Below, piece by piece: positions 31,869 to 42,224 of a stretch of DNA of 64,000 bases. The position numbers were made by a program, and so were the translations under genes. Source of the DNA: Luteimonas sp. MC1825. Lineage in GTDB: Bacteria; Pseudomonadota; Gammaproteobacteria; Xanthomonadales; Xanthomonadaceae. The notes beneath the pieces are model-generated. The model was not told the origin of the DNA. It saw nothing but the letters and a program-made list of their open reading frames with translations, and did not search any database. The stretch is taken from positions 434,001-498,000 of the forward strand of contig NZ_CP061714.1 of NCBI RefSeq assembly GCF_014764385.1, given 5' to 3'. How positions within the stretch are numbered: position 1 is the stretch's first letter; each line of letters opens with the position of its first letter.

Positions 31869-33020
31869 ATGCCCGATCCGCACAATGCGCCGCGTCGCGC
31901 CGCTGTCGGCCTTGCTGCCGGTGGTACCGGCGGCCACCTGTTTCCTGCCGAGGCGCTGGCGCGCGAACTGCTGGCGCGTGGCCATGAGGTCGTCATCTAT
32001 ACCGAGCGCCGCGGCGCGCAGTTCACCCGCGCGCTTGAGGGACTGCCGCACGTGGTGCTGCCGGCGCGCAGCCTGGCAGGCGGCATCGGCGGCAAGCTAG
32101 CCGCGGCGACGGTGAGCGCGCGTGCCACGCTGGCCGCACGCGCCGACATGAAGCGCCGCGGCGTGCGCCTGCTCGCGGGCTTCGGCGGCTATCCGAGTTT
32201 CGCGCCGGCGCTCGCCGCGCGCAGCCTGGGCCTCCCGCTGCTGCTGCACGAGCAGGGCACGCGGTTGAGCATGGCCAACCGCCAGCTGCTGCGTTTCGCC
32301 ACGCGCGTGGCGACGTCGTTCCCGGGCGTTGCCGGCATCGACGTCGGGCGCGTGGTGGAAACCGGCAACCCGGTGCGCGCCGAGATCCTCGCCGCCGCCG
32401 GCGCGCCCTATCCGTCGCTCGATGCCCCGGCGCCGCTGCGCCTGCTGGTGGTCGGCGGCAGCCAGGGCGCCGCGGTGTTCGGGCGCGTGGTGCCGGCGGC
32501 CCTGCTGGCGCTGCCTGAAGCCCTGCGCCGGCGCATCCGGGTGGCGCTGCAGTACCGCGGCGACGATGCGGCCAGCGTGGCCGCCGGACTGCAGGCGGCC
32601 GGGATCGACGCCGAGGTGCGGCCGTTCTTCGACGACATGGCGGCGCGGCTGCACGATGCGCACCTCGTGCTCACCCGTGCCGGCGCCACCACCATCGCCG
32701 ACCTGCTGGTGGTCGGCAGGCCGGCGATCTTCGTGCCGATCCCGCAGGGTGGTTCGCGCGAGGAGCAGCGCGGCAATGCCGAAGCGCTGGCGCGGCTCGG
32801 CGCAGGCTGGTGCATGCCCGAGCCGGACGGTTTCACCGCCGCCGCGCTGGCCGGGCGCCTCGCCCAGCTGTTGGCCGACGCCACCACGCTGCCGAATGCC
32901 GCCGCGGCCGCCGCGGCCCTGGGCCGGCCCGATGCCGCCTCGCGCCTGGCCGACGAGGTGGATGCGATGTTGGCGCTGCCGGCGGGCAGCGCGCCGCGAC
33001 GCGCGCGGACCGGAGGCTGA
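31869..33020 (+). CDS. MurG-like UDP-GlcNAc transferase outside the dcw cluster
   Basis: A 383-residue GT28-family glycosyltransferase with MurG motifs: AAGGTGGHLFPAEALA (G loop 1), GFGGYPSFAPALAA, HEQGTRLSMANR, GNPVR, VVGGSQGAAV (UDP-binding) and RAGATTIADLL. MurG transfers GlcNAc to lipid I to make lipid II at the inner membrane. Real murG normally sits in the division cluster between ftsW and murC; here the neighbours are a DUF808 gene and an FAD oxidoreductase, so this could be the sole displaced murG or a paralogue with another lipid-linked acceptor. The C-terminal QGGSREEQRGNAEAL differs from the E. coli DRQQYWNA region and resembles alphaproteobacterial forms as I remember them. Confidence 0.8.
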   Translation: MPDPHNAPRRAAVGLAAGGTGGHLFPAEALARELLARGHEVVIYTERRGAQFTRALEGLPHVVLPARSLAGGIGGKLAAATVSARATLAARADMKRRGVRLLAGFGGYPSFAPALAARSLGLPLLLHEQGTRLSMANRQLLRFATRVATSFPGVAGIDVGRVVETGNPVRAEILAAAGAPYPSLDAPAPLRLLVVGGSQGAAVFGRVVPAALLALPEALRRRIRVALQYRGDDAASVAAGLQAAGIDAEVRPFFDDMAARLHDAHLVLTRAGATTIADLLVVGRPAIFVPIPQGGSREEQRGNAEALARLGAGWCMPEPDGFTAAALAGRLAQLLADATTLPNAAAAAAALGRPDAASRLADEVDAMLALPAGSAPRRARTGG

Positions 33021-33025
33021 CCGGC

Positions 33026-34639
33026 GTGGCCCGCGACGCGCAGGATGTGCTGATCGTCGGCGGCGGCCACAACGGCCTCGTCTGCGCCGCCTACCTCGCC
33101 GCTGCCGGGCTCAAGGTCCGCGTGCTGGAGCGCCGCGGCATCGTCGGCGGCGCCGCGGTCACCGAGGAGTTCCATCCCGGCTTCCGCAATTCGGTGGCCA
33201 GCTACACCGTCAGTCTGCTGAACCCGCGCGTGATCGCCGACCTGCGCCTGGCCGCGCACGGCCTGCGCGTGGTCGAGCGGCCGTACTCCAACTTCCTGCC
33301 GCTGCCCGATGGCCTCGCGTTCCGCCTCGGCGGCGAACACGGCACCGCCGAGGTCGCGAAGTGGTCGACGCGCGACGCCGAACGCCTGCCGGAGTACTAC
33401 GCCATGCTCGACCGCGTGGTGGTGGTGCTGCGCCAGCTGATGCTGGAAACGCCACCCAACGTGTCCGACGGTTTCGTGCTGGCCGACTGGATGGCGTCGC
33501 TGACCGTGGCGCGGCGCCTGAAGTCGCTGGACATGCGCGGCCGCCGCGACCTGCTCGACCTGTTCGCCAAATCCGCGGGCGAGCTGCTCGACGCCTGGTT
33601 CGAATCCGAACCCTTGAAGGCGGCGCTGGGCTGGGACTCGGTGGTCGGCAACTTCGCCAGCCCCTACACGCCGGGCAGCGCCTACGTGCTGCTGCACCAC
33701 GTGTTCGGCGAGGTGAACGGCAAGCAGGGCGCCTGGGGGCACGCGATCGGCGGCATGGGCGCGATCAGCGATGCGATCGCGGCCGAGTGCGCGGCGCGCG
33801 GCGTGGTGGTGGACACCGATGCCGAGGTTGCCGAAGTGCTGGTGGAGCAGGGCCGCGCGGTCGGCGTGGCGCTGGCCGATGGCCGCATGCTGCGCGCGCG
33901 CGTGGTCGCCAGCAGCCTCAACCCGAAGCTGCTGTACACGCGCCTGGTCGCGCGCAAGCACCTGGATGACGACACCGCCGAGCGCATCGCCCGCTACCGC
34001 TGCGGCTCGGGCACGTTCCGCATGAACGTGGCGCTGTCGGAGCTGCCGGACTTCAGTGCGGCACCGGGCACCACGCTGCAGCCGCACCACCAGAGCGGGA
34101 TCCTGGTCGGCCCCTCGCTGCGCTATTTCGAGCAAGCCTATTTCGACGCCCGCTCCAGGGAGCACAACGCCGGCTGGGCGCGCGCGCCGATCGTCGAGCT
34201 GGTGATCTCCTCGACGCTCGACGCCAGCCTCGCGCCCCCTGGCGCGCACGTCGCCAGCCTGTTCTGCCAGCACGTGAACCCGGATGTCGACGGCGGCTGG
34301 GACGCGCACCGCGACACCGTGGCGCGGCTGATGATCGACACCGTCGACGCGCAGGCGCCGAACTTCCGCGCCAGCGTGCTCGGCTACGAAGCACTGTCAC
34401 CGCTCGACCTCGAACGCCGCTTCGGCCTGGTGGGCGGCGACATCTTCCACGGTAGCCTGGGGCTCGACCAGCTGTTCGCGGCGCGCCCATTGCTCGGCCA
34501 GGGCAACTACCGCGGGGCGCTGCCGGGGCTGTACCTGTGCGGGTCCGGCACGCATCCCGGAGGTGGCGTGACCGGCTTGCCCGGGCGAAATGCCGCGCGC
34601 GAGATCGCCCGGGACCTTGGTCGTCGCATGTCAGGCTGA
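33026..34639 (+). CDS. FAD-dependent oxidoreductase, PYROXD2 / phytoene-desaturase-like
   Basis: A 537-residue flavoprotein. The start is GTG 33026, supported by GGAGG 9 nt upstream and by the Rossmann strand DVLIVGGGHNGLVCAAYLAAAG that follows at once. The C-terminal FAD segment LYLCGSGTHPGGGVTGLPGRNA is typical of the CrtI/PYROXD2 branch of amine-oxidase-like enzymes. No carotenoid synthesis genes are nearby, so a pigment role is not supported. It lies 5 nt after the MurG-like gene and is co-transcribed, which could mean a shared lipid or isoprenoid substrate; that is speculation. Confidence 0.85.
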   Translation: MARDAQDVLIVGGGHNGLVCAAYLAAAGLKVRVLERRGIVGGAAVTEEFHPGFRNSVASYTVSLLNPRVIADLRLAAHGLRVVERPYSNFLPLPDGLAFRLGGEHGTAEVAKWSTRDAERLPEYYAMLDRVVVVLRQLMLETPPNVSDGFVLADWMASLTVARRLKSLDMRGRRDLLDLFAKSAGELLDAWFESEPLKAALGWDSVVGNFASPYTPGSAYVLLHHVFGEVNGKQGAWGHAIGGMGAISDAIAAECAARGVVVDTDAEVAEVLVEQGRAVGVALADGRMLRARVVASSLNPKLLYTRLVARKHLDDDTAERIARYRCGSGTFRMNVALSELPDFSAAPGTTLQPHHQSGILVGPSLRYFEQAYFDARSREHNAGWARAPIVELVISSTLDASLAPPGAHVASLFCQHVNPDVDGGWDAHRDTVARLMIDTVDAQAPNFRASVLGYEALSPLDLERRFGLVGGDIFHGSLGLDQLFAARPLLGQGNYRGALPGLYLCGSGTHPGGGVTGLPGRNAAREIARDLGRRMSG

Positions 34640-34680
34640 GCCGTCGCCGGTCTTCAATTCATGAACTGCCCGGTTTCATT

Positions 34681-34780
34681 TTGCAGCGCAGCGTGCAAGT
34701 TGCATAACGCTTCCTTCACGATCGACCTGCACCCGACGTGGGGGAGGGAGCAAGGCCCGAAGCGGTTCGCCGCTTCGGGC
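34681..34780 (+). ncRNA. Possible short transcript upstream of glnE
   Basis: In the 288-nt gap before glnE there is a weak promoter-like pair, TTGCAG (34681-34686) and CATAAC (34703-34708), 16 bp apart, followed about 45 nt later by a very strong intrinsic terminator. This would make a roughly 70-nt RNA containing GGGGGAGGGAG. The simpler reading is that the terminator only ends the upstream oxidoreductase transcript. Confidence 0.25.
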
Positions 34781-34786
34781 TTTTTT
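34755..34786 (+). terminator. Intrinsic terminator after the FAD oxidoreductase gene
   Basis: GCCCGAAGCGG-ttcg-CCGCTTCGGGC, 11-bp perfect arms closed by a UUCG tetraloop, followed by six T residues. Confidence 0.93.
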
Positions 34787-34834
34787 ATGGTGATCTCCCT
34801 GGGCATGGGGCACCGGGTACGAAGACCGTGACGA

Positions 34835-34849
34835 CTCATGTCCCCCGGC
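34835..34849. repeat. 15-bp repeat, copy 2 (upstream of glnE)
   Basis: CTCATGTCCCCCGGC, identical to 30743-30757, 48 nt beyond the terminator that ends at 34786. Confidence 0.5.
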
Positions 34850-34897
34850 GATGGCCTGCGGGATCCGGTTCTCGTATGTCCGACCCCGCGCCGATGC

Positions 34898-34903
34898 CAC
34901 AAT
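34898..34903 (+). promoter_or_regulatory. -10 box of glnE
   Basis: CACAAT lies 6 nt before GTG 34910 and 24 nt before ATG 34928. If the transcript starts about 7 nt downstream it would begin at or next to the GTG, leaving that start leaderless, or give a leader of about 18 nt for the ATG. Confidence 0.35.
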
Positions 34904-34927
34904 CCCTGCGTGAACCCCGTCTCCGAC

Positions 34928-37699
34928 ATGCTTCCTGACGTGCGCCTCGGCGACCATGTCGACCGACTGCTGGCGCGCCTGCCGGACGGGCTTGGCACGC
35001 GCGGCGGCGATGCCTTGCGCCGCGTGGCGATCGCCAGCGACTTTGCGGCGGAGGTGTTCGCCCGGCAACCCGAGGTGCTGGCGCGCCTGGTGGACGCGCA
35101 GGATGCGCCGGCGCTGCCGCTGCCGGTCCTGCCCGCCGATGGCCAGGCCGAATGGCCGGCCCTGCTGCGCCGGTACCGGACCGCCGAGTCCGCGCGGCTG
35201 GTGTGGCGTGACGTGCTCGGGCTGGACGCGGTCGGCGACACGCTGGCCGGCAGCACCCGCCTGGCGGAGGACTGCCTGCAGCTCGGGCTGGCGGCGCTGG
35301 AGGCGCAGTTCGAACAGCGGCACGGCCTGGTGCGGGATGGCGACGGCCATGTGGTGCGGCTGGTGGTGTACGCGCTGGGCAAGCTTGGCGGCGGCGAGCT
35401 CAACTTCAGCTCCGACGTCGACCTGGTCTATGCCTACGCGGCCGGCGGCGAGAGCGATGGCGCGCGACCATTGGCGGCGGAGGACTATTTCGCCCGCCTG
35501 GGCCAGGCACTGGCGCGGCTGCTCGACGCGCCCACCGCCGACGGCTTCTGCCACCGCGTCGACCTGCGCCTGCGCCCGTTCGGCAACGCCGGGCGCATCG
35601 CGCTGAGCTTCGCGGCCATGGAGCTGTACTTCCAGCGCGAAGGCCGCGACTGGGAACGCTACGCCTGGCAGAAGGCGCGGCCGGTGGCCGGCGACATCGC
35701 CACCGGCGAAGCGTTCCTGGCCACGCTGCGGCCGTTCGTCTACCGCCGCTACCTTGATTACGGAGCGCTCGAAGGCCTGCGCGACATGAAGCAGGCGATC
35801 GCCGCCGAAGTGGCGCGCAAGGACCTGGCCGACGACATCAAGCGCGGCCCGGGCGGGATCCGCGAGATCGAATTCCTGGTGCAGGCGCTGCAGCTCATCC
35901 GCGGTGGCCACGAGCCGGCGCTGCGCGGCCGGCGCCTGCTGCCGATGCTCGGGGCGCTGTGCGCGGCGCGGCAGGTCGCGCCGGAGGCGGCCGCCGATCT
36001 CGCGGACGCCTACCTGTTCCTGCGCCGGGTGGAGAACCGCCTGCAGATGCTGCGCGATGCACAGACGCACATCCTGCCGGATGACACCTTCGACCGCCTG
36101 CGCGTCGCGCGCGGACTTGGCCATGACAGCTGGCCGGCGCTTGCCGCGGAGCTCGAGGCGCATCGCGCGCGCGTCGCCGCGGAGTTCGACGCGCTGCTCG
36201 CGCAGCGCCGTGCGCAGCCCGGCGTCGGCAGCGACATCGCCGGATACTGGCGCGCGCTGCCCGATGCCGGCACGGCCGATGTGCTGGCCGCCGCCGGCTA
36301 TGGCGATGCCGCCGAAGTCGACGCCGCGCTGCGCGATTTCGCGCGCTCGCCCAGCGTGCGCGAGCTGTCCGACGCCGCGCGCGCACGCCTCGACCGGGTC
36401 ATGCCGCTGCTGCTGCAGGCCACGGCGCCCGCCGACCGCCCGCTGCAGGCGCTGCGCCGCCTGCTGGCGCTGCTGCACAACATCCTGCGCCGCCCGAGCT
36501 ACCTGGCATTGCTCGACGAACAGCCCGCGGCGCTGGCGCGCCTCACCGGCCTGGTGACCCGCAGCGCGTTCCTCGCCGAGCGCGTTGCCGCGCACCCGCT
36601 GCTGCTCGACGAACTGCTCGACGCGCGCGTGGAAGGCCCGCTGCCCGGGCGCGAACAACTCGATGCCGCCTGCCGAGTGGCGCTGCAGCGCGACGACATC
36701 GAGGCGGCGCTGTTCGCGCTCAACGAAACCCGCCAGGCGCTCAGCTTCCGCATTGCGCTGGCCACGCTCGACGACCGCCAGCCGGCGCCGGACAGCACCC
36801 GCCAGCTGTCGTGGCTGGCCGATGCGGTCGTCGGGGTCGTGGTTGCGCTGGCGCGACGCGAGATGCAGGCCGCGCACGGCGACATCGCCGGCGCGCGCTT
36901 CGCCGCGATCGGCTACGGCAGCCTCGGCGGCGAGGAGCTCGGCATCGGCTCCGACCTCGACCTGGTGTTCCTGTACGACGCGCCCGAAGGCGCCCAGTCC
37001 GACGGCGCGCGCAGCGTGGACGCCGGGCGCTGGTTCGCGCGCCTGGCGCAGAAGGTCGTGGCGCTGCTCGGCACCAGCACTGGCGCCGGGCGCCTGTACG
37101 AGGTCGACGTGCGCCTGCGCCCGGATGGCGCCAGCGGCCTGCTGGTGTCCTCGCTCGCCAGCTACGGCGAATACCAGCGCACCCGCGCCTGGACCTGGGA
37201 ACACCAGGCGCTGGTGCGCGCGCGTTGCGTATCCGGCGATGCCGGCCTGTGCGCCGCGTTCGAGCGCGTGCGCACCGCGGCGCTGGCGCGGCCACGCGAT
37301 CCTTCCGTGCTGTTCACCGATGTCGCGGCGATGCGCGCCCGCATGCGCGCCGAGCTCGACCGTGGCAGTGCCGCCCGCTTCGATCTCAAGCAGGGCGAAG
37401 GCGGCCTGGTGGACCTGGAGTTCCTGCTGCAGGCGCTGGTGCTGCGCGATGCCGCCGCGCGTCCGACGCTGCTGGTGCCGCGCGCCACGCCCGAGCTGAT
37501 CGCGGCGTGCCGCGCAGGAGGTCTGCTGGACGAGGCGACCGCGGCGCGGCTGACCGCTGCGCACGCCACGCTGGTGGCAATGGGACTTGCCTGCACCCTG
37601 GACCGCCGCGCGCGCCTGGTCGACGACAGCCCCGGACTGCAGGCCGCGCGCGACGCCATCACCGGCGCCGTGCGCGCGGCAGGCCTGGCAACCGCCTAG
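34928..37699 (+). CDS. glnE: Glutamine synthetase adenylyltransferase / deadenylase GlnE
   Basis: Bifunctional enzyme that adds or removes AMP on glutamine synthetase in response to PII, controlling nitrogen assimilation. 923 residues from ATG 34928 (GTG 34910 would add six). Both nucleotidyltransferase halves are visible: [17 protein letters not shown] in the deadenylase half and [21 protein letters not shown] in the adenylylase half, each with the metal-binding DxD, plus the GIREIEF and GGLVDLEF repeats that end each catalytic half. Length fits the family. Its TAG stop and that of convergent purC share one CTAG. Confidence 0.97.
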   Translation: MLPDVRLGDHVDRLLARLPDGLGTRGGDALRRVAIASDFAAEVFARQPEVLARLVDAQDAPALPLPVLPADGQAEWPALLRRYRTAESARLVWRDVLGLDAVGDTLAGSTRLAEDCLQLGLAALEAQFEQRHGLVRDGDGHVVRLVVYALGKLGGGELNFSSDVDLVYAYAAGGESDGARPLAAEDYFARLGQALARLLDAPTADGFCHRVDLRLRPFGNAGRIALSFAAMELYFQREGRDWERYAWQKARPVAGDIATGEAFLATLRPFVYRRYLDYGALEGLRDMKQAIAAEVARKDLADDIKRGPGGIREIEFLVQALQLIRGGHEPALRGRRLLPMLGALCAARQVAPEAAADLADAYLFLRRVENRLQMLRDAQTHILPDDTFDRLRVARGLGHDSWPALAAELEAHRARVAAEFDALLAQRRAQPGVGSDIAGYWRALPDAGTADVLAAAGYGDAAEVDAALRDFARSPSVRELSDAARARLDRVMPLLLQATAPADRPLQALRRLLALLHNILRRPSYLALLDEQPAALARLTGLVTRSAFLAERVAAHPLLLDELLDARVEGPLPGREQLDAACRVALQRDDIEAALFALNETRQALSFRIALATLDDRQPAPDSTRQLSWLADAVVGVVVALARREMQAAHGDIAGARFAAIGYGSLGGEELGIGSDLDLVFLYDAPEGAQSDGARSVDAGRWFARLAQKVVALLGTSTGAGRLYEVDVRLRPDGASGLLVSSLASYGEYQRTRAWTWEHQALVRARCVSGDAGLCAAFERVRTAALARPRDPSVLFTDVAAMRARMRAELDRGSAARFDLKQGEGGLVDLEFLLQALVLRDAAARPTLLVPRATPELIAACRAGGLLDEATAARLTAAHATLVAMGLACTLDRRARLVDDSPGLQAARDAITGAVRAAGLATA

Positions 37700-38625
37700 G
37701 CGGCGGCGTCGATGCTGATCCCGGCCAGCCGCTGCAGCGCTTCGGCGTACTTGTCGCGGGTGCGGGCGATCACGTCCGCCGGCAGCGACGGCCCGGGCGC
37801 GGTCTTGTCCCAGCCTTGGGCCTCCAGCCAGTCGCGCACGAACTGCTTGTCGTAGCTCGGCGGGCTGGTGCCGACTTCGTAGGCATCGGCCGGCCAGTAG
37901 CGCGACGAGTCGGGCGTGAGCATCTCGTCCATCACGTACAGGCGGCCGTCGGCATCGGTGCCGAATTCGAACTTGGTGTCGGCGAGGATGATGCCGCGCC
38001 CGGCGGCATGCTCGGCGGCAAAAGCGTACAGGCGCAGCGTGGCGTCGCGCACCTGTTCGGCCAGCTCCGCGCCGACCTTGTGCACCATGGTGTCGAAGTC
38101 GATGTTCTCGTCGTGGTCGCCGGCGGCGGCCTTGGTGGACGGGGTGAAGATCGGCTGCGGCAGGCGCTCGGCCTGGCGCAGGCCATCGGGCAGGGCGATG
38201 CCGCTGATGCGGCCGGTGCGGCAGTAGTCGTTCCAGCCGCTGCCGATCAGGTAGCCGCGGGCGATGGCCTCCACCGGCACCGGCTTCAGGCGCCGCGTCA
38301 CCACCGAGCGCTGCAGGTAGGGCGCCGGATCCACGCCGGCCGGCAGCACGCTGGCCACGTCGATGCCGGTGAGGTGGTTCGGCATCAGGTGTTCGGTCTT
38401 GTCGAACCAGAAGTTGGACACCTGGCAGAGCATCTCGCCCTTGCCGGGGATCGGGTCCGGCAGGACCACGTCGAACGCGCTCAGGCGATCGCTGGCCACG
38501 ATCAGCAGCAGCGGACCGAACGCCTCGGGGCCGGAACCGGGAGGCAGCTCGTAGACATCGCGGACCTTGCCGCGGTGGAGCAGGTTGAGGCCGGGGAGGC
38601 GGGCTTCGAGCAGGGTCGTTGCCAT
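37696..38625 (-). CDS. purC: SAICAR synthase PurC
   Basis: Phosphoribosylaminoimidazole-succinocarboxamide synthase, purine step 7: CAIR + Asp + ATP to SAICAR. 309 residues from ATG 38625, in the longer (yeast ADE1-like) size class rather than the 237-residue E. coli type. Signatures: [51 protein letters not shown] and [13 protein letters not shown]. It is monocistronic, with a TACAAT -10 box 28 nt upstream; purD and purH are some 22 kb away. Confidence 0.97.
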   Translation of the reverse strand: MATTLLEARLPGLNLLHRGKVRDVYELPPGSGPEAFGPLLLIVASDRLSAFDVVLPDPIPGKGEMLCQVSNFWFDKTEHLMPNHLTGIDVASVLPAGVDPAPYLQRSVVTRRLKPVPVEAIARGYLIGSGWNDYCRTGRISGIALPDGLRQAERLPQPIFTPSTKAAAGDHDENIDFDTMVHKVGAELAEQVRDATLRLYAFAAEHAAGRGIILADTKFEFGTDADGRLYVMDEMLTPDSSRYWPADAYEVGTSPPSYDKQFVRDWLEAQGWDKTAPGPSLPADVIARTRDKYAEALQRLAGISIDAAA

Positions 38626-38653
38626 CGTGTCGGGTCGCAGCCGTCGGGCGGGC

Positions 38654-38696
38654 ATTGTAGCGACGACGGCGTCGAGGTGCCGGGGGACGGTAGAAT
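38654..38696. promoter_or_regulatory. Divergent promoter region of purC and the J-domain gene
   Basis: Minus-strand -10 TACAAT (38659-38654) lies 28 nt before the purC start; plus-strand -10 TAGAAT (38691-38696) lies 7 nt before the J-domain ATG at 38704, implying a leaderless or near-leaderless mRNA. -35 elements are not convincing in either direction. Confidence 0.45.
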
Positions 38697-38703
38697 CACG
38701 CGC

Positions 38704-39033
38704 ATGAAACGCTGGTACGGAAAACTCCTGGGCTTCATCGCCGGCTGGCTGCTGCTGCGCCACCCGGCCGGCGGGCTGATCGGCCTGCTGATCGGCCACG
38801 CCTTCGACAGCGACTGGTTCCGGCGCCCGGCCGACAACGCCTATGGCGTGCTGGGCCTCGGCCCGGACGCCAGCGATGCCGATGTCGACCGCGCCTACCG
38901 GCGGCTGATCGCGCAGTACCACCCCGACCGTCTTGGCGGCGCCGCCGAGGAGCTGCGCGACCAGGCCGAGCGCCGCGCACGCGAGATCAACGGCGCGTAC
39001 GACCGCATCCGCGCGCTGCGCAAACCGCGCTGA
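38704..39033 (+). CDS. Small membrane-anchored J-domain protein
   Basis: A 109-residue protein with an N-terminal membrane segment ([28 protein letters not shown] split by a Pro-Gly turn), a short linker and a C-terminal J domain (about 46-108) with the DnaK-stimulating HPD in AQYHPDRL. This is the DjlA plan with the central TerB-like domain missing. It should recruit DnaK to the inner membrane. ATG 38704 is nearly leaderless. rpe follows after 46 nt, so it may be the first gene of the rpe-trp run. Confidence 0.85.
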   Translation: MKRWYGKLLGFIAGWLLLRHPAGGLIGLLIGHAFDSDWFRRPADNAYGVLGLGPDASDADVDRAYRRLIAQYHPDRLGGAAEELRDQAERRAREINGAYDRIRALRKPR

Positions 39034-39079
39034 CCGCGACGGTCGCCGCACCGCATCCTTCCCCCTGTCCGGACCCGCC

Positions 39080-39751
39080 ATGCAACCGACCGTCATCGCC
39101 CCCTCGATCCTCTCGGCGGATTTCGCCCGCCTTGGCGAGGAGGTCGACAACGTGCTCGCCGCCGGCGCCGACTGGGTGCACTTCGACGTGATGGACAACC
39201 ATTACGTGCCCAACCTCACCATCGGCCCACTGGTCTGCTCCGCGCTGCGCAGGCATGGCGTGACCGCGCCGATCGACGTGCACCTGATGGTGTCGCCGGT
39301 GGACCGCATCGTCGGCGATTTCGCCGAGGCCGGCGCCACGCTGATCAGCTTCCACCCGGAAGCGAGTTCGCACGTGCACCGCACGATCCAGCTGATCCGC
39401 GCTGCCGGCTGCCAGCCGGGGCTGGTGCTGAATCCGGCGACCCCGGTCGAGGTGCTCGATTACGTGCTCGACGAACTCGACCTGGTGCTGCTGATGTCGG
39501 TCAATCCGGGGTTTGGCGGCCAGGCCTTCATTCCCTCCGCGCTCGACAAGCTGCGCGCGGTGCGCGCGCGCATCGATGCCAGCGGCCGTGATGTGCGCCT
39601 GGAGATCGACGGCGGCGTGAAGCCGGACAACATCGGCGCGATCGCCGCCGCCGGTGCCGACACCTTCGTCGCCGGCTCGGCGATCTTCAGCCAGCCGGAT
39701 TACGCCGAGGTCATCGCGCGCATGCGCGCGCACGCCGCCGCGGGGACCTGA
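39080..39751 (+). CDS. rpe: Ribulose-phosphate 3-epimerase Rpe
   Basis: Interconverts ribulose 5-phosphate and xylulose 5-phosphate in the pentose phosphate pathway. 223 residues, TIM barrel with metal-binding residues in [17 protein letters not shown] and DVHLMV, and the signature [10 protein letters not shown] near LEIDGGV. rpe next to trp genes is common in Gammaproteobacteria. Its TGA shares the A with the yegS ATG (overlap 1 nt). Confidence 0.98.
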   Translation: MQPTVIAPSILSADFARLGEEVDNVLAAGADWVHFDVMDNHYVPNLTIGPLVCSALRRHGVTAPIDVHLMVSPVDRIVGDFAEAGATLISFHPEASSHVHRTIQLIRAAGCQPGLVLNPATPVEVLDYVLDELDLVLLMSVNPGFGGQAFIPSALDKLRAVRARIDASGRDVRLEIDGGVKPDNIGAIAAAGADTFVAGSAIFSQPDYAEVIARMRAHAAAGT

Positions 39752-40698
39752 TGGCCGCGCCGCGCTGGAGGCTGGTGCTCAACGGCAAGTCGGCCGGCGA
39801 CGACGCGCTGCGCGATGCGGTCACCGCGATCCGCGATCGCGGCGTGGCGCTGGACGTGCGCGTCACGTGGGAAGCGGGTGATGCGGAGCGCCATGTGTCC
39901 GAAGCGATCGCCGACGGCGTGGCGACGATCATCGCCGCCGGTGGCGACGGCACGCTGAGCGAGGTCGCGGCTGCACTGGCGCGCCGCGACGCCGCTACCG
40001 ACGCGCTGCCCTCGATCGCGCTGGTGCCGTTGGGCACCGCCAATGACTTCGCGAGCGCGGCCGGGATCCCCGACGCGCCGCTCGACGCCATGATGCTGGC
40101 GCTGCAGCAGCCGGCCACGCTGGTCGACCTGCTGCGCATCGAGGCCGACGACGGCGCGCACTGGGCCGCAAACCTGGCCAGCGGCGGGTTCGGCACGGAT
40201 GTCACGGTGGAAACCAGCGAGGGCATGAAGAAGCTGCTCGGCGGTCTCGCGTACGTGGTCACCGGCATGGCCAAGCTCGGCCGCATCGATCCGGTCTCCG
40301 CGCGCTTCAAGGGCCCCGGATTCGAATGGAGCGGCGACTTCATCGCGCTCGGCCTTGGCAACGGGTCGCAGGCGGGCGGTGGCCAGGCGCTGTGTCCCGA
40401 TGCGCTGGTCGACGATGGCCTGCTCGAGCTGACCATCGTCCCCACCCTCGAGGGCGAGGTGGCGGCGACCTTCGGCACGCTGCTGGCCGACGGCAGGCAC
40501 GCCGCGCTCGATCGCGTCGCGGTGCGCACGCGCCTGCCCTGGGTGGAGGTGGCCTCCGACGCGCCGCTCACGCTGAACCTGGATGGCGAGCCGGTGACCT
40601 GCACGCACTTCCGCGTCGAATGCGTCGCCGCGCGCCTGCGCATGCACTTGCCGGACGGCAGCCCGCTGCTCTCCGCGAACAGGTCGCGCACACCATGA
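39751..40698 (+). CDS. yegS: YegS-like lipid kinase
   Basis: A 315-residue protein of the diacylglycerol kinase catalytic-domain family. The nucleotide-binding [10 protein letters not shown] is intact (about 64-73), with [12 protein letters not shown] and the C-terminal [10 protein letters not shown] and LDGEP segments characteristic of YegS. E. coli YegS phosphorylates phosphatidylglycerol in vitro; the true substrate is uncertain. It overlaps rpe at the start and trpE at the end (ATGA), so it is locked into the trp transcript. Confidence 0.92.
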   Translation: MAAPRWRLVLNGKSAGDDALRDAVTAIRDRGVALDVRVTWEAGDAERHVSEAIADGVATIIAAGGDGTLSEVAAALARRDAATDALPSIALVPLGTANDFASAAGIPDAPLDAMMLALQQPATLVDLLRIEADDGAHWAANLASGGFGTDVTVETSEGMKKLLGGLAYVVTGMAKLGRIDPVSARFKGPGFEWSGDFIALGLGNGSQAGGGQALCPDALVDDGLLELTIVPTLEGEVAATFGTLLADGRHAALDRVAVRTRLPWVEVASDAPLTLNLDGEPVTCTHFRVECVAARLRMHLPDGSPLLSANRSRTP

Positions 40699-42167
40699 CG
40701 CCCGACGAATTCCAGCGCCACGCCGATGCCGGCCACACCCGCATCCCGGTGATGCGCGAAGTGCTGTCGGACCTGGACACGCCGCTGTCGGTGTACCTGA
40801 AGCTGGCCGACGGCCCCAATACCTACCTGTTCGAGTCGGTGGAGGGCGGCGAACGCTTCGGCCGCTATTCCATCATCGGCCTGCCGGCGACGCGCGTGTA
40901 CGCCTTCCACGGCCACGTGCTCAGCGTGCGCGAGCACGGCGAGGTGGTGGAAACGCGCGCGGTCGCCGATCCATTCGCCGAAGTCGAACACCTGCGCGCC
41001 GCGCATTCGGTGCCGCGCATCGCCGGGCTGCCGGGGTTCACCGGCGGCCTGGTGGGCTGGTTCGGCTTCGAGTGCATCGGCTACGTCGAGCAACGCCTCG
41101 ATGGTGGCGACACGCCGGACGAGCTCGGCACGCCGGACATCCTGCTGATGGAGTCCGACGAGCTCGCGGTGTTCGACAACCTCAAGGGCCGCCTGTACCT
41201 GGTGGTGCACGCCGACCCGCGCGAGCCGCAGGCGCTGGCACGTGCCAACCGTCGCCTCGACGCGCTGGTGCATCGCCTGCGCAGCGGCGGCGCGGCGTAC
41301 CCCGAAATGCTGCAGCCGGCGGCACTCGACGAGGCGGATTTCGTTTCCGGGTTCACACGTGACGGCTTCATCGATGCGGTGAAGCGCTGCCAGGAGTACA
41401 TCGCCGCCGGCGACGTGTTCCAGGTGGTGCTGTCGCAGCGGCTGTCGGTGCCGTTCCACGCGCGCCCGGTGGATGTCTACCGCGCGCTGCGCGCGTTGAA
41501 CCCGTCGCCGTACATGTATTTCCTCGACGTCGGCGGCACCCAGGTGGTGGGCAGCTCGCCGGAGATCCTGGTGCGCCAGCAGGGCGACCTGGTCACCGTG
41601 CGCCCGATTGCCGGCACCCGCCCGCGCGGCGCCACGCCGGAAGAAGACGCCGCGCTCGAGGCCGAGCTGCTGGCCGACCCCAAGGAGCGCGCCGAGCACC
41701 TGATGCTGATCGACCTCGGCCGCAACGACGTCGGCCAGGTCGCGCGCCCGGGCACGGTGGAGATGGGCGAGCGCTTCGTGATCGAGCGCTACAGCCACGT
41801 CATGCACATCGTCAGCGAGGTCACCGGGCGACTGCGCGACGGCCTGTCGTACACCGACGTGCTGCGCGCCACGTTCCCCGCCGGCACGGTGAGCGGCGCG
41901 CCCAAGATCCGCGCGCTGGAGATCATCCGAGAGCTCGAGCCGGTCAAGCGCAACGTGTACGCGGGCAGCATCGGCTACATCGGCTGGCACGGCGACGCCG
42001 ATACCGCGATCGCCATCCGCACCGCGGTGATCCAGGACGGCCGCCTGCACGTGCAGGCCGGCGCCGGCATCGTCTACGACTCCGACCCGGTGAAGGAGTG
42101 GGAGGAGACGATGAACAAGGGGCGCGCGCTGTTCCGCGCGGTGGCGCAGGCGGCCGGCGGGCTGTAG
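40695..42167 (+). CDS. trpE: Anthranilate synthase component I TrpE
   Basis: Chorismate + ammonia (from TrpG) to anthranilate, first step of tryptophan synthesis. 490 residues. The chorismate-binding core is complete ([64 protein letters not shown]). The Trp feedback site is LFESVE, near the usual LLES. The start is fixed by the ATGA overlap with yegS. There is therefore no room for a leader-peptide attenuator directly in front of trpE. Confidence 0.97.
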   Translation: MTPDEFQRHADAGHTRIPVMREVLSDLDTPLSVYLKLADGPNTYLFESVEGGERFGRYSIIGLPATRVYAFHGHVLSVREHGEVVETRAVADPFAEVEHLRAAHSVPRIAGLPGFTGGLVGWFGFECIGYVEQRLDGGDTPDELGTPDILLMESDELAVFDNLKGRLYLVVHADPREPQALARANRRLDALVHRLRSGGAAYPEMLQPAALDEADFVSGFTRDGFIDAVKRCQEYIAAGDVFQVVLSQRLSVPFHARPVDVYRALRALNPSPYMYFLDVGGTQVVGSSPEILVRQQGDLVTVRPIAGTRPRGATPEEDAALEAELLADPKERAEHLMLIDLGRNDVGQVARPGTVEMGERFVIERYSHVMHIVSEVTGRLRDGLSYTDVLRATFPAGTVSGAPKIRALEIIRELEPVKRNVYAGSIGYIGWHGDADTAIAIRTAVIQDGRLHVQAGAGIVYDSDPVKEWEETMNKGRALFRAVAQAAGGL

Positions 42168-42224
42168 CCGGCGCGAACGCGCGGTTTGGGTGAAAATGAC
42201 CGATTCGCCGGCACGGATGCAGCC

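Noticed and set aside
33026..34639. Carotenoid biosynthesis cluster
   Set aside because: Only one CrtI-like oxidase is present, without crtB, crtE or crtY; the PYROXD2-like C-terminus fits better.
40600..40694. A trp leader peptide/attenuator in front of trpE
   Set aside because: trpE overlaps the end of yegS, and no short Trp-rich frame with competing hairpins is present there.
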